In this document: positions 9,493 through 18,700 of the stretch, in pieces
How positions within the stretch are numbered: position 1 is the first letter of the stretch
Layout of the letters: every line of letters begins with the position of its first letter
Assembly: GCA_015057515.1 (NCBI GenBank)
Contig: SVED01000019.1
Location: forward strand, 1-32,096
DNA length: 32,096 bases
Reading direction: 5' to 3'
DNA from: Lachnospiraceae bacterium
GTDB lineage: Bacteria > Bacillota > Clostridia > Lachnospirales > Lachnospiraceae
Notes under the pieces: model-generated
What the model was told of the DNA's origin: nothing
What the model saw: the letters and a program-made list of their open reading frames with translations, nothing else
Databases searched by the model: none
Translations under genes and position numbers: made by a program

Positions 9493-11190
9493 ATGTCTAA
9501 ATTTAATGCGGACAATTTCATAAAAAAGTATTCTTCATATCAAAAGGCTATGTACATATTTGGTATTATAGCGGTAGCTTTGTGTGGTGTTATATCCAAG
9601 GAATATCCTTCAAATATTATTGCTACATTTTCTGCTGTTATGACTCTGTTTTTTATAGCAGATATAATTTTGTATGTGGTTAATTATTTTGATTCCTCGA
9701 AGCTGTTTTTATTGTTTAGGTATGTGGAACTCATTACATTTTGTGTTCTTCAGGCTATGGCCAATAAGTCTCCTATCATAGTTGCTGTTGCTACGGTATT
9801 TATTATAATAGAGGCAGTGGAGTTTGTGCTTTATAAGGCAGAGTATGATGTAAGTATGATTAATATGAGACGATACAGCGTGATTTTACCTATGGTTGTT
9901 AATCTTTTCGTAGTTGAGGAAAAAACTGATGAATATATATGGGTGATTTTTGCTTTTTTGCACTGCCTAACATTCATTGTGATTTCTATTATTATTGAAT
10001 GGTTTGTTTATAGAACTGAAAAGTATGAAAAAACAATTTCAAATATTAATTTAGAATTATCACGTAGTGAAGAAAAAAATATAAAATTAAAAGAATTTCA
10101 AGACAGAGTCAAGATGACCAATGAACAGATGAATTACCAAAAGATTGAGCTGACTAAGGCAAATAAAGAGCTTGAACAGGCTAATCTTGAAATTGAGTCC
10201 CAGACTGAGATGATGAAGTACATGGCATCAACTTTTGATATTCCTAAATGCATTAATTATATTACAGATGCAGTTATGGAAGTAAAGAAATCAAAGGTAT
10301 GTGCAATATATATTGAAAAAGATGTTTATATGAATCAATTTCCTTCATGCAGCATCAAAACTAATTATTCATCAATGCATAGAAGACTTAATAAAGAGAT
10401 TGAATCTATATATGACAGAGTCTCAAATAACAATGAATCTGTAGAAATAATTGTTGGTGATGCTACCAAAAACTTTAAGTTTATTGGCGATGCCAATATA
10501 AATGCTGTTGCACTTCTTCCATTTTCTGATGGAAAAGCTTGTTATGGTATGATGTTGGTTGGTTCCGATGATGTTGCCTTCTTCAAAAAGGGTATGAATT
10601 ATTATGAAAACTGTATAGTAGAGTTTAATGTTGCTATGAACAGTACCAAGATGTATCTTGCTATGGAGGACATGGCAAGAAAAGATGGTCTTACAGGTAT
10701 ATTTAACAGAGTATATTTTAAACAGTTATTTAGTAATGCAGTAAAGGAAATCAAAAGAAAGAAGCAACCAATATCAGTTGCACTTTTTGATATAGATAAA
10801 TTCAAAAAGGTCAATGATACTTATGGACATCTTGCAGGTGACAAGGTTATTCAAATGGTTGCGTCTATCGGACAAGAGTATGCACAAAGACACGGTGGTT
10901 TTACTTGTAGATATGGTGGAGAGGAATTCTTACTTGTTCTTCCGGGGTATGATAAAGAGAGTGCTCTTCCTATATTGGAAGAACTCCATGATGAAATTAA
11001 AAAAACACCTGTTGTATTTAAAGAAAAAAGCATTTCTGTAAATGTATGTATTGGTCTTACTTCTTATCCAGAATTGTGTCAGGATACAGATGTTTTGGTT
11101 AGCCGAGCAGATAACGCTATGTACTATGGTAAGAAACATGGAAGAGGTCGCTTGGTAGTAGATAGTCAACTCATTGACAATATGGAGTAA
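9493..11190 (+). CDS. Membrane-bound diguanylate cyclase (GGDEF domain)
   Basis: The 565-residue protein makes the second messenger cyclic di-GMP. It has about six hydrophobic segments in residues 15-170, a predicted coiled coil at about 172-240, a GAF-like region at about 245-395 and a GGDEF domain at about 400-560. The active-site motif GGEEF is at 475-479, and the metal-binding DIDKFKKVNDTYGH precedes it. The inhibitory I-site RxxD expected just upstream reads RHGG, so product inhibition is probably lost. It starts 7 bases after the FtsA-like gene with only a weak GGGAG site inside the previous gene's end, suggesting coupling. The N-terminal sensor recognises no ligand I can name. Confidence 0.92.
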   Translation: MSKFNADNFIKKYSSYQKAMYIFGIIAVALCGVISKEYPSNIIATFSAVMTLFFIADIILYVVNYFDSSKLFLLFRYVELITFCVLQAMANKSPIIVAVATVFIIIEAVEFVLYKAEYDVSMINMRRYSVILPMVVNLFVVEEKTDEYIWVIFAFLHCLTFIVISIIIEWFVYRTEKYEKTISNINLELSRSEEKNIKLKEFQDRVKMTNEQMNYQKIELTKANKELEQANLEIESQTEMMKYMASTFDIPKCINYITDAVMEVKKSKVCAIYIEKDVYMNQFPSCSIKTNYSSMHRRLNKEIESIYDRVSNNNESVEIIVGDATKNFKFIGDANINAVALLPFSDGKACYGMMLVGSDDVAFFKKGMNYYENCIVEFNVAMNSTKMYLAMEDMARKDGLTGIFNRVYFKQLFSNAVKEIKRKKQPISVALFDIDKFKKVNDTYGHLAGDKVIQMVASIGQEYAQRHGGFTCRYGGEEFLLVLPGYDKESALPILEELHDEIKKTPVVFKEKSISVNVCIGLTSYPELCQDTDVLVSRADNAMYYGKKHGRGRLVVDSQLIDNME

Positions 11191-11215
11191 TTGTACTTTT
11201 TAAAAGACAATTTTT
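11191..11215 (+). terminator. Weak possible terminator after diguanylate cyclase gene
   Basis: Directly after the stop codon, TTGT-a-CTTT can pair with AAAG-ACAA around a 3-base loop and is followed by five Ts. The stem is short, AT-rich and has a bulge, so it may be weak or not functional. Confidence 0.35.
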
Positions 11216-11228
11216 GACTATTTTTTGG

Positions 11229-11257
11229 TTGTACATAATGTCATTTTCTATTATAAT
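11229..11257 (+). promoter_or_regulatory. Putative sigma-A promoter for pta-ackA
   Basis: TTGTAC at 11229-11234 and a perfect TATAAT at 11252-11257 are 17 bases apart. The -10 ends 30 bases before the pta start codon. Confidence 0.7.
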
Positions 11258-11287
11258 TATATTATTAATTGCTAGAGGAGAATAACT

Positions 11288-12289
11288 GTGGGATTTATAG
11301 AAAATATCAAAAAAAGAGCAAAATCTAACAAAAAAACTATTGTTCTTCCAGAAACAGCAGATATGAGAACCCTAGAAGCAGCTCATAAGATTCTAAAAGA
11401 GGATATTGCTGATATTATTCTCATAGGAAACAAACGGGAGATTATCCAAAGAGCCAAAGATTTTGATCTATCTAAGGCAAGTTTTGTTGATCCTTATGAT
11501 TGTGATAAGTTAAATGATTATGTTTCTATTTTGGTGGAGCTTAGAAAAAGTAAGGGTTTAACACCAGAGGATGCAAAGGGATTGCTTCTTACTAATGTTT
11601 TATATTTTGGTTGCATTATGGTAAAGGCGGGGGATGCCGATGGTATGGTTGCTGGTGCAGTGAATTCATCCGCAAATGTACTTCGTGCAGCTTTACAGAT
11701 TCTTAAAACGGCTCCTGATACTAAACTTGTATCAGCTTTTTTCCTTGTGGTTGTTCCTAATTGCGATATGGGCTCAAATGGCACATTTATTTTCTCGGAT
11801 GCAGGTCTTAATCAGAGTCCTAATTCACAAGAACTTGCTGCTATTGCTGAAAGCTCAGCAAAATCATTTCAGCTTTTGGTTGAAGAAGAGCCTATTGTTG
11901 CTATGTTGTCTCACTCTACAAAAGGAAGTGCAAAGCATCCAGAGGTAGATAAGGTGGTTGAGGCATGCAAGATTGTAAATAAGGAATATCCAGACCTAAA
12001 ATGTGATGGAGAACTTCAATCAGATGCTGCTATTGTACCTTCAGTTGCAGCTTCAAAAGCACCAAGCAGTTCAGTGGCAGGCAAGGCTAATGTGCTTGTA
12101 TTCCCTGACTTAGATGCAGGTAATATCGGATATAAATTAGTTCAGAGACTTGCAAAGGCTGATGCCTATGGACCTATAACACAAGGTATTGCTAAACCGG
12201 TTAATGATTTATCCAGAGGTTGCTCGGCAGATGATATTGTGGGCGTTGTTGCTATTACAGCTGTTCAGGCTCAGGCGTTGGATAAGTAA
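11288..12289 (+). CDS. pta: Phosphate acetyltransferase
   Basis: The 333-residue protein has the length of the short, single-domain Pta. It converts acetyl-CoA and phosphate to acetyl phosphate and CoA, feeding acetate kinase. Family features seen: KTIVLPETADMRTLEAA near the N-terminus, VAGAVNSSANVLRAALQI around residue 120, the SHSTKGSAKHPEV loop around 207, GELQSDAAIVPSVAASKAP near 243 and VLVFPDLDAGNIGYKL near 270. The start is GTG at 11288, with AGAGGAG 7 bases upstream; no in-frame ATG fits better. It is followed by ackA 98 bases later, with a hairpin between. Confidence 0.96.
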   Translation: MGFIENIKKRAKSNKKTIVLPETADMRTLEAAHKILKEDIADIILIGNKREIIQRAKDFDLSKASFVDPYDCDKLNDYVSILVELRKSKGLTPEDAKGLLLTNVLYFGCIMVKAGDADGMVAGAVNSSANVLRAALQILKTAPDTKLVSAFFLVVVPNCDMGSNGTFIFSDAGLNQSPNSQELAAIAESSAKSFQLLVEEEPIVAMLSHSTKGSAKHPEVDKVVEACKIVNKEYPDLKCDGELQSDAAIVPSVAASKAPSSSVAGKANVLVFPDLDAGNIGYKLVQRLAKADAYGPITQGIAKPVNDLSRGCSADDIVGVVAITAVQAQALDK

Positions 12290-12304
12290 TTATGTGGATG
12301 TATT

Positions 12305-12330
12305 ATTGGGTGGACAAGAGTTCGCCCAAT
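12305..12330 (+). other. Hairpin between pta and ackA
   Basis: ATTGGGTG at 12305-12312 pairs with CGCCCAAT at 12323-12330 (8 bp, one G-T wobble) around a 10-base loop. No T-run follows, so it is not an ordinary terminator. It may mark an RNA processing or stability site separating the two messages. Confidence 0.55.
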
Positions 12331-12387
12331 ATTAATTTAAAAGATATACACATAGTAATATAATTATTTTTATAAGGAGATATTGAT

Positions 12388-13578
12388 ATGAATGTATTAG
12401 TTATTAATTGCGGTAGCTCATCCCTTAAGTATCAGCTTATTGATTCTGATACAGAGCAGGTTATGGCAAAGGGTATCTGTGAGAGAATTAAATTAGATAT
12501 GGGAAATATGACCCACCAGACAATAGGTAAGGACAAGATATCATTAGAAACCCCTATTCCAGATCATAGCGCAGCAGTAAAATTAGTACTCGAAAAATTA
12601 CTGGATTCAGAGGTTGGTGCTATTAAAAGCCTTGACGAGATAAATGCTATTGGTCACAGAGTTGTTCACGGAGGAGAAAAGTTTGCGTCTTCAGCACTTA
12701 TTACAGAAGAAGTTTTAGCAACCATAGAGGAATGTAATGATTTAGCACCTCTTCATAATCCAGCGAATCTTATCGGAATTAAAGCATGTCAGGAGCTTAT
12801 GCCTAATTTGCCTCAGGTTGCAGTTTTTGATACAGCTTTTCATCAGACAATGCCACCAGAAGCATATATATACGGTTTGCCTTATGAGTACTACGAGAAG
12901 TACAAGGTAAGAAGATATGGATTTCATGGAACAAGTCATAGCTTTGTATCAAAAAGAGCAGCAGAGCTTTTGGGTAAATCTATAGAGGATACAAAGATAG
13001 TGGTATGTCACCTTGGTGGTGGAGCAAGTATTTGTGCTGTTGACGGAGGTAAATCAATAGACACAACTATGGGACTTACACCTCTTGAGGGTATTACAAT
13101 GGGTACAAGAAGTGGAAATATTGATCCGGCCATTATTGAATTTATATCCAACAAGGAAGGAAAAAATATATCTGAAATTATGGACATATTAAACAAAGAT
13201 TCAGGTGTATGGGGAATATCAGGTAGATCTAGTGATTTCAGAGATATAAATAAGGGTATAGCAGAAGGGAATCAACGATGTGATATTGCAATGAAGGTAT
13301 TCTGTTATCAGGCGGCTAAGTTTATTGGTGGATATATTGCAGCTATGAATGGCATTGACGCAATAGTATTTACTGCAGGTGTTGGTGAGAATGATCCGTT
13401 GGTTAGACAGCTTACCTGTGAGAGATTCAAATACATGGGTGTAGAGATTGATTTAGAAGCCAATAAACTAAGAGGTGAAGAAGTTAAGATATCTACATCG
13501 TCATCTAAAGTACCTGTATATGTAATTCCAACTAATGAAGAACTTGCTATTGCAAGAGAAACAGTTGCATTAGTATAG
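12388..13578 (+). CDS. ackA: Acetate kinase
   Basis: The 396-residue protein has the standard AckA length and makes ATP and acetate from acetyl phosphate, the energy-yielding end of acetate fermentation. ASKHA-fold motifs are all visible: NCGSSSLKYQL at residues 7-17, GHRVVHGG near 90, FDTAFHQTMP near 150, RYGFHGTSHSFV near 177, HLGGGASICAV near 210, the RSGNIDP loop near 240, and FTAGVGEN near 330. AAGGAGA lies about 8 bases before the ATG. The usual Firmicute neighbour yceD (DUF177) is missing between this gene and rpmF. Confidence 0.97.
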   Translation: MNVLVINCGSSSLKYQLIDSDTEQVMAKGICERIKLDMGNMTHQTIGKDKISLETPIPDHSAAVKLVLEKLLDSEVGAIKSLDEINAIGHRVVHGGEKFASSALITEEVLATIEECNDLAPLHNPANLIGIKACQELMPNLPQVAVFDTAFHQTMPPEAYIYGLPYEYYEKYKVRRYGFHGTSHSFVSKRAAELLGKSIEDTKIVVCHLGGGASICAVDGGKSIDTTMGLTPLEGITMGTRSGNIDPAIIEFISNKEGKNISEIMDILNKDSGVWGISGRSSDFRDINKGIAEGNQRCDIAMKVFCYQAAKFIGGYIAAMNGIDAIVFTAGVGENDPLVRQLTCERFKYMGVEIDLEANKLRGEEVKISTSSSKVPVYVIPTNEELAIARETVALV

Positions 13579-13605
13579 TTTTTTTAAAAAAATATTCATT
13601 TTTTA

Positions 13606-13634
13606 TTGACAAGATATAGCAATATTTGTATAAT
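13606..13634 (+). promoter_or_regulatory. Consensus sigma-A promoter for rpmF
   Basis: TTGACA at 13606-13611, a 17-base spacer and TATAAT at 13629-13634 form a full consensus promoter 34 bases before the rpmF start. Confidence 0.9.
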
Positions 13635-13668
13635 GTTCAAAGTGTGATTTTTAAGGAGGTGTAACCAA

Positions 13669-13848
13669 ATGTCAATTTGTCCAAAGAATAAAAGTTCAAA
13701 AGCAAGAAGAGACAAGCGTAGAGCTAACTGGAAGATGTCAGTTCCAGGATTAGTTAAGTGCAGTAAGTGCGGCGAGCTTATGATGCCACACAGAGTTTGC
13801 AAGGCTTGTGGTTCATATAACAAGAAAGAAATCGTTAAGGCTGACTAA
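13669..13848 (+). CDS. rpmF: 50S ribosomal protein L32
   Basis: This 59-residue gene matches L32 throughout: SICPKNKSSKARRDKRRANW at the N-terminus (mostly basic, rRNA-binding), then a zinc ribbon with CSKCG and CKACG, giving the four-cysteine form of L32 used when zinc is available. AAGGAGGT lies 8 bases before ATG 13669. It has its own promoter and is closed by a strong terminator, so it is likely a one-gene transcript rather than part of the plsX operon. Confidence 0.97.
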   Translation: MSICPKNKSSKARRDKRRANWKMSVPGLVKCSKCGELMMPHRVCKACGSYNKKEIVKAD

Positions 13849-13871
13849 TTTTGTCTTGAATACTGATTTAT

Positions 13872-13907
13872 AAAAAAGATATCAACACTGGTTGATATCT
13901 TTTTTTT
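13872..13907 (+). terminator. Strong rho-independent terminator after rpmF
   Basis: A perfect 15 bp stem (13872-13886 with 13891-13905) with a 4-base loop ACTG ends in a run of Ts through 13907. The A-run at the 5' side could make it work in both directions. Confidence 0.93.
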
Positions 13908-13952
13908 GTCTGCCTATGGGCTATATATTACAATATAATAAAATATGTTTGC

Positions 13953-13981
13953 TTGCAAAATTAATTAAAAAAATATATAAT
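13953..13981 (+). promoter_or_regulatory. Putative sigma-A promoter for plsX operon
   Basis: TTGCAA at 13953-13958, a 17-base spacer and TATAAT at 13976-13981 lie 64 bases before plsX. Two copies of ACTATGT (13990-13996 and 14001-14007), 11 bases apart, follow the -10 and could be an operator. No FapR-type palindrome was seen. Confidence 0.7.
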
Positions 13982-14045
13982 ATTGTGATACTATGTGATA
14001 ACTATGTACAATGGGTGATTTGTTTTATAGAAGGAGAATTATGAC

Positions 14046-15053
14046 ATGGAAAAAATCAAGATAGCTGTTGATACCTTGGGTGGGGATTATGGATGTGAGT
14101 ATATGATGCTTGGCATTAGTGAAGCTTTAGCTGAGTATGATGATGTGGATATTATTGTAACAGGTAAAGAAGATGAAATAAGAAAATATTTGACAGAGTA
14201 CAAGATGGATGAAAGTAGAATTACAATAATACATGCATCTGAAGAGATAACTTGTCATGATTCACCGGTTGAGGCTATCAGAAAGAAAAAAGACTCATCT
14301 CTTGTTCTTGCTTTGAATCAGGTTAAAGAGGGTAATGCTATGGCGTGTATATCTTCCGGTAATTCGGGAGCAATACTTGCTGGTGGTCAGTTTATAGTAG
14401 GTAGAGCTAAGGGGGTTAAGAGAACACCACTTGCACCACTTATACCAACACTTACAACACCATCTTTATTGATAGACTGTGGAGCAAATGTTGATGCTAA
14501 GGCAGAAAATCTTGTTCAGTTTGCAAGAATGGGTTCCATTTATATGGAAAACATAGAAGGTGTAAAAAATCCTCGTGTAGGTATTATAAATATAGGAGCA
14601 GAAGATGAAAAAGGCAATGCTCTTGTAAAAGAAACTATTCCTTTACTGCGTGAATGCAAGGATATTAATTTTATTGGAAGTGTTGAAAGTAGAGATATTC
14701 CAAATGGCGTGGCAGACGTGTTAGTGTGTGAGGCTTTTGTTGGAAATGCAATGCTTAAGTTATATGAGGGTGTAGGAAGCATGTTTATGGCTGAGATTAA
14801 GTCTGCTCTTATGACTAATTTTAAAACTAAAATTGGAGCAGCACTTATAAATAAAACCCTAAAGAAAACGTTAAAAAAATATAAAGCAACAGATAAGGGT
14901 GGAGCACCACTTCTTGGTCTTAAGGGACTTGTTGTAAAAATACATGGAAATAGCAAAAATACAGAAATGTCTAGTGCTATAGCACAGTGTAGATCATTTA
15001 TTGTTAATGATGTTACAGGAAAAATTGTAACAGCATTTGAGGGTGGGGAATAA
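14046..15053 (+). CDS. plsX: Phosphate acyltransferase PlsX
   Basis: The 335-residue protein has the PlsX length. It makes acyl-phosphate from acyl-ACP for PlsY, at the start of phospholipid synthesis, and works at the membrane surface. Seen: IAVDTLGGDYG at residues 5-15 (the family GGD motif), SPVEAIRKKKDSSL near 77, the SSGNSGAILAGG motif near 105, IDCGANVDAKAENLVQFA near 145, and VCEAFVGNAMLKLYEG near 225. AAGGAG lies 9 bases before ATG 14046. An upstream ATG at 14041 is in another frame and stops after seven codons. acpP, the usual neighbour, is absent; rnc begins 1 base after the stop. Confidence 0.96.
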   Translation: MEKIKIAVDTLGGDYGCEYMMLGISEALAEYDDVDIIVTGKEDEIRKYLTEYKMDESRITIIHASEEITCHDSPVEAIRKKKDSSLVLALNQVKEGNAMACISSGNSGAILAGGQFIVGRAKGVKRTPLAPLIPTLTTPSLLIDCGANVDAKAENLVQFARMGSIYMENIEGVKNPRVGIINIGAEDEKGNALVKETIPLLRECKDINFIGSVESRDIPNGVADVLVCEAFVGNAMLKLYEGVGSMFMAEIKSALMTNFKTKIGAALINKTLKKTLKKYKATDKGGAPLLGLKGLVVKIHGNSKNTEMSSAIAQCRSFIVNDVTGKIVTAFEGGE

Positions 15054-15054
15054 T

Positions 15055-15750
15055 ATGACAAACAAATATGATGAGCTTGAAAATAGTATAGGATATCATT
15101 TTAAAGATATTAAGCATCTTGATATTGCACTTACACACAAATCCTATGTAAATGAGAAAACATGTGTTAGGTTAGAATCCTATGAAAGATATGAATTTCT
15201 TGGTGATGCTATTTTGGAATATCTTACAAGTGAATTTTTGTTCAAGAATTATCCTGACAAGACAGAGGGGGAGCTTACTAAGCTAAGAGCCAGTCTTGTT
15301 TGTGAATTTACATTGTCCAAAATAGCCAGAGAGCTTAAACTTGGTATATATGGTTATTTTAGTAAGGGTGAACGTCATACGGGTGGTCCCAATAGAGATT
15401 CCATATTATGTGATATGTTTGAATCGCTGCTAGGTGCTATATATATGGATGGTGGTATAGAATGTGGTAGAAGTTTTGTAGAGACATTTCTGCTTACTGA
15501 CATTGAACACAAGCAATTGTTTTATGATTCAAAATCTATGCTCCAAGAGTATGCTCAAAAGCAGGATAAGAAGCTTTCGTACATATTATTAGAAGAAAAT
15601 GGACCTGACCACAATAAGGAATTTAAAGTTCAAGTCATGATGGATGACAAAATCGGTGCCGTTGGAGTGGGTCACTCAAGAAAAAGTGCTGAACAGATGG
15701 CTGCTTATAATACTTTGTATGGTTTAAAGCAGAGTATATCTGTATTGTAA
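15055..15750 (+). CDS. rnc: Ribonuclease III
   Basis: The 231-residue protein cuts double-stranded RNA in rRNA maturation and mRNA decay. The RNase III signature ERYEFLGDAILEYL is at residues 44-57, with catalytic E47 and D51; the second acidic pair is D120 and E123 in CDMFESLLGAIY. A double-stranded RNA-binding domain fills about residues 160-228 (MLQEYAQKQ, then GVGHSRKSAEQMAA). I chose ATG 15055, since GGTGGGG inside the end of plsX sits just upstream and homologs begin here; the TTG further up is unlikely. The one-base gap to plsX and 19-base gap to smc support one transcript. Confidence 0.97.
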   Translation: MTNKYDELENSIGYHFKDIKHLDIALTHKSYVNEKTCVRLESYERYEFLGDAILEYLTSEFLFKNYPDKTEGELTKLRASLVCEFTLSKIARELKLGIYGYFSKGERHTGGPNRDSILCDMFESLLGAIYMDGGIECGRSFVETFLLTDIEHKQLFYDSKSMLQEYAQKQDKKLSYILLEENGPDHNKEFKVQVMMDDKIGAVGVGHSRKSAEQMAAYNTLYGLKQSISVL

Positions 15751-15769
15751 TAGATTGGATGGTAATAAA

Positions 15770-18700
15770 ATGTATTTAAAAAGTATTGAGGTGAATGGAT
15801 TTAAATCCTTTGCTAACAAAATTAATTTCAAATTTAATGATGGTATTACAGGTATTGTTGGACCAAACGGTTCAGGAAAAAGTAATGTAGGTGATGCTGT
15901 AAGATGGGTTCTCGGTGAGCAAAGTGCGAAGCAACTTCGAGGAGCTAAGATGGAGGATGTAATATTTTCCGGAACAGAACTTAGAAAACCACAGGGGTCA
16001 GCGTATGTAGCAATAACCTTAGATAATAGTGATCACAAGCTTCCTATTGACTTTAATGAGGTTACTGTTGCAAGACGAGTATACCGCTCTGGTGAGAGTG
16101 AATATTTAATTAATGGAGTTGTTAGTCGTCTTAAGGATGTAAATGCTCTGTTTTTTGATACAGGTATCGGTAAAGAGGGTTATTCTATTATCGGTCAGGG
16201 ACAGATTGAACGTATTTTAAGTGGTAAACCGGAGGAACGTAGAGAACTTTTCGATGAGGCTGCGGGTATTGTTAAGTATAAGAAGAATAAGGCGGCTACA
16301 GAGAAATCTTTAGAGCAGGAACGACAGAATCTGTCACGAGTTAATGATATTTTATCTGAATTAGAAAAGCAGGTTGGGCCACTTAAGGAACAATCTGAAA
16401 CTGCCAGAAGATATCTTATTTTTAAAGAGGAACTTAAGAAGTTAGATATTAATGCCTTTTTATTGGATGTTGATAATACCAAGGAACAGCTTTCAGATTA
16501 TGAGAGTAAGTTGTCTATTGTTGAAGAGGATGCAGTAAGACTCAGAGGCGAGTTTGATCTTGCAAAGGAAGAATATGAGAGAATAGAGACTGAGTTAGAG
16601 AACTATAATCAAAAAATAGATGATATAAAAAATGAAATACATGAAAAAAAGCTTGCAAATCAGAAATATGAGGGTGAAATCAATGTTGTAACACAACAGA
16701 TTTTGTCATATAAGCAAAGTGAAGAAAACTTAAATGAACAAATTTTAAAGGTTAAGGCTGATTTAGACAAGTGTGCATCAGAATTAAAAGTATTATTTGA
16801 TGAAAAAAGTATATTAGATGAAAAACTAGACAATGCTGATGAAGTATTAGAAGAAGCTACGTCTAAAAATGAAAACCTTAAAGAGAAAATTGCTAAAGAA
16901 GAGGCAGAAATTGAGAATTCAAAGAGTGAAATTATTGAGTTTTTGAATGAAGGTGGTACATTAAAGGCTAAGGTTGGTCGCTATGATACCATGCTTGAGA
17001 ATATCAATCTCAGAAAAACTGAGTTGAATCAGCGTTTTCTTGAAAATAAAAGCGAGGAAGAAAAAAGTAAAGCAGAAAAACTGGCACTTACACAAGAATT
17101 AGATAAGATAAATATGCTTCTTGGTGATGTTGATGCATCTATTAATGGAATCGTTACAAAACAAGAAGAAAATAGTACAAAAAGACAGGAAACAGAAAAT
17201 AATATAGTTTCCTGTAACAATCAGATAATAAGCTTAAAGTCAAAAAAAGAAGCATTGAGAAATCTCACAGAGAGATATGATGGATATGGCAACAGTATTA
17301 AACGTGTTATGGAGAAAAAGTCATCAAATCCAAACATTATTGGTGTTGTTGCTGACATTATTGATGTTGATAAGCGTTATGAAACAGCTATAGAAACTGC
17401 TCTTGGCGGAAATATACAAAATATAGTTACCGAAGATGATGCCACAGCAAAAAGTTTAATTGAGTACTTAAAGCTTAATAAATTTGGTAGAGCAACATTT
17501 TTGCCTATTAGTTCTATTGTTGACAGAGGTACTGTTAACAAAGAGGTTATAGGTGAAGAAGGTGTTTGTGGCGTTGCTTCAGAACTTGTAAACAGTGACT
17601 CTAAATATTCCAAAATAATATCATATTTACTTGGTCGAATTGTTGTTGTTGATAATGTTGATAACGCTATTAAGTTATCTAAAAAGTATAAGCAATCTCT
17701 TCGAATAGTAACTGTTGAAGGTGAACTTATTAATCCAGGTGGCTCTTTGACTGGTGGTGCGTTTAAAAATTCATCTAATTTGCTAGGTAGAAAAAGAGAA
17801 TTAGATGAAATTGATGAGCAAATTGAAGAACTGAAAAAACAGCTTGTTAAGCTTGAAGAACTCTCAAAAGAGCTTTCTGAAGAAAAAGAGGTTTTAAAAA
17901 CAAAAAAAGATCAGCTTAACAATGATAGACAGCAATATGTAATTAAGAAAAATACATATTCTCTCAATATGGAACAGGCTGTTAAACGTCTGGAGGAAAT
18001 TGAGAAAATATTTGCTGGCATTGCGAGAGAAAACAATGAGCTGTCCAATCAGATTAAAGATATAAACATTAATAAGGAAGAATTATACTCTAGCAATCAG
18101 AAGCAGGAAGAGGCTGTAAAGGCCTTAGAAGCTAAGATTGAAGAGTTAGAAAAGCAGATTGTTATCGATAAGGATGCTTTAGATAAATCAGCAGAGGAGA
18201 TAACAAAGCTTAATGTAGATTTTAACTCAGTTAAGCAGCAATATGATTTTGCTATGCAAAACATTTCTCGTATCCGAGGCGATGAAAAGGCAGCAAAGGA
18301 AAATCTTGATGTATTGAAACTAAAATTAAATAATGGAAATAATGAGTCATTAGAACTATCTGCAAAGATTGATAGCATGAGAGGTATTTTGGAGGAAAAT
18401 AACCGTATAATCTCAATTAAAGAGCAAAAACTTGTTGAGTACAATCAGGAGAAGGTTGCTTTAAATGAAAGTCATAAGGATTTCTTTAACAAGAGAGAGG
18501 CTCTTTCAGATCAGATAAATGGTTTGGATAAATCAGCCTTTAAGATTAATGCGTCCATAGAAAAATTATCTGAACAGAGTGAACATTTGACAAATTATAT
18601 GTGGGAGGAATATGAGCTTACATATAATTCTGCCATAGATTTTAAAGATGAGTCATTTACTGATATTTCTACGTTAAAAAGAGAAATCAGTGCTGTTAAG

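Noticed and set aside
11214-11239. Alternative pta promoter with TTGACT and CATAAT
   Set aside because: Spacing is only 14 bases; the TTGTAC-17-TATAAT pair downstream fits better.
13910-14045. FapR operator upstream of plsX
   Set aside because: No palindrome of the FapR type was present; only a direct repeat.
14041-14064. Seven-codon frame starting 5 bases before plsX
   Set aside because: Out of frame with plsX; could be a chance ATG. The plsX ATG at 14046 has better Shine-Dalgarno spacing.
14540-15061. 173-codon open frame on the - strand over plsX
   Set aside because: Antisense shadow of plsX; serine/proline-rich with no family resemblance.
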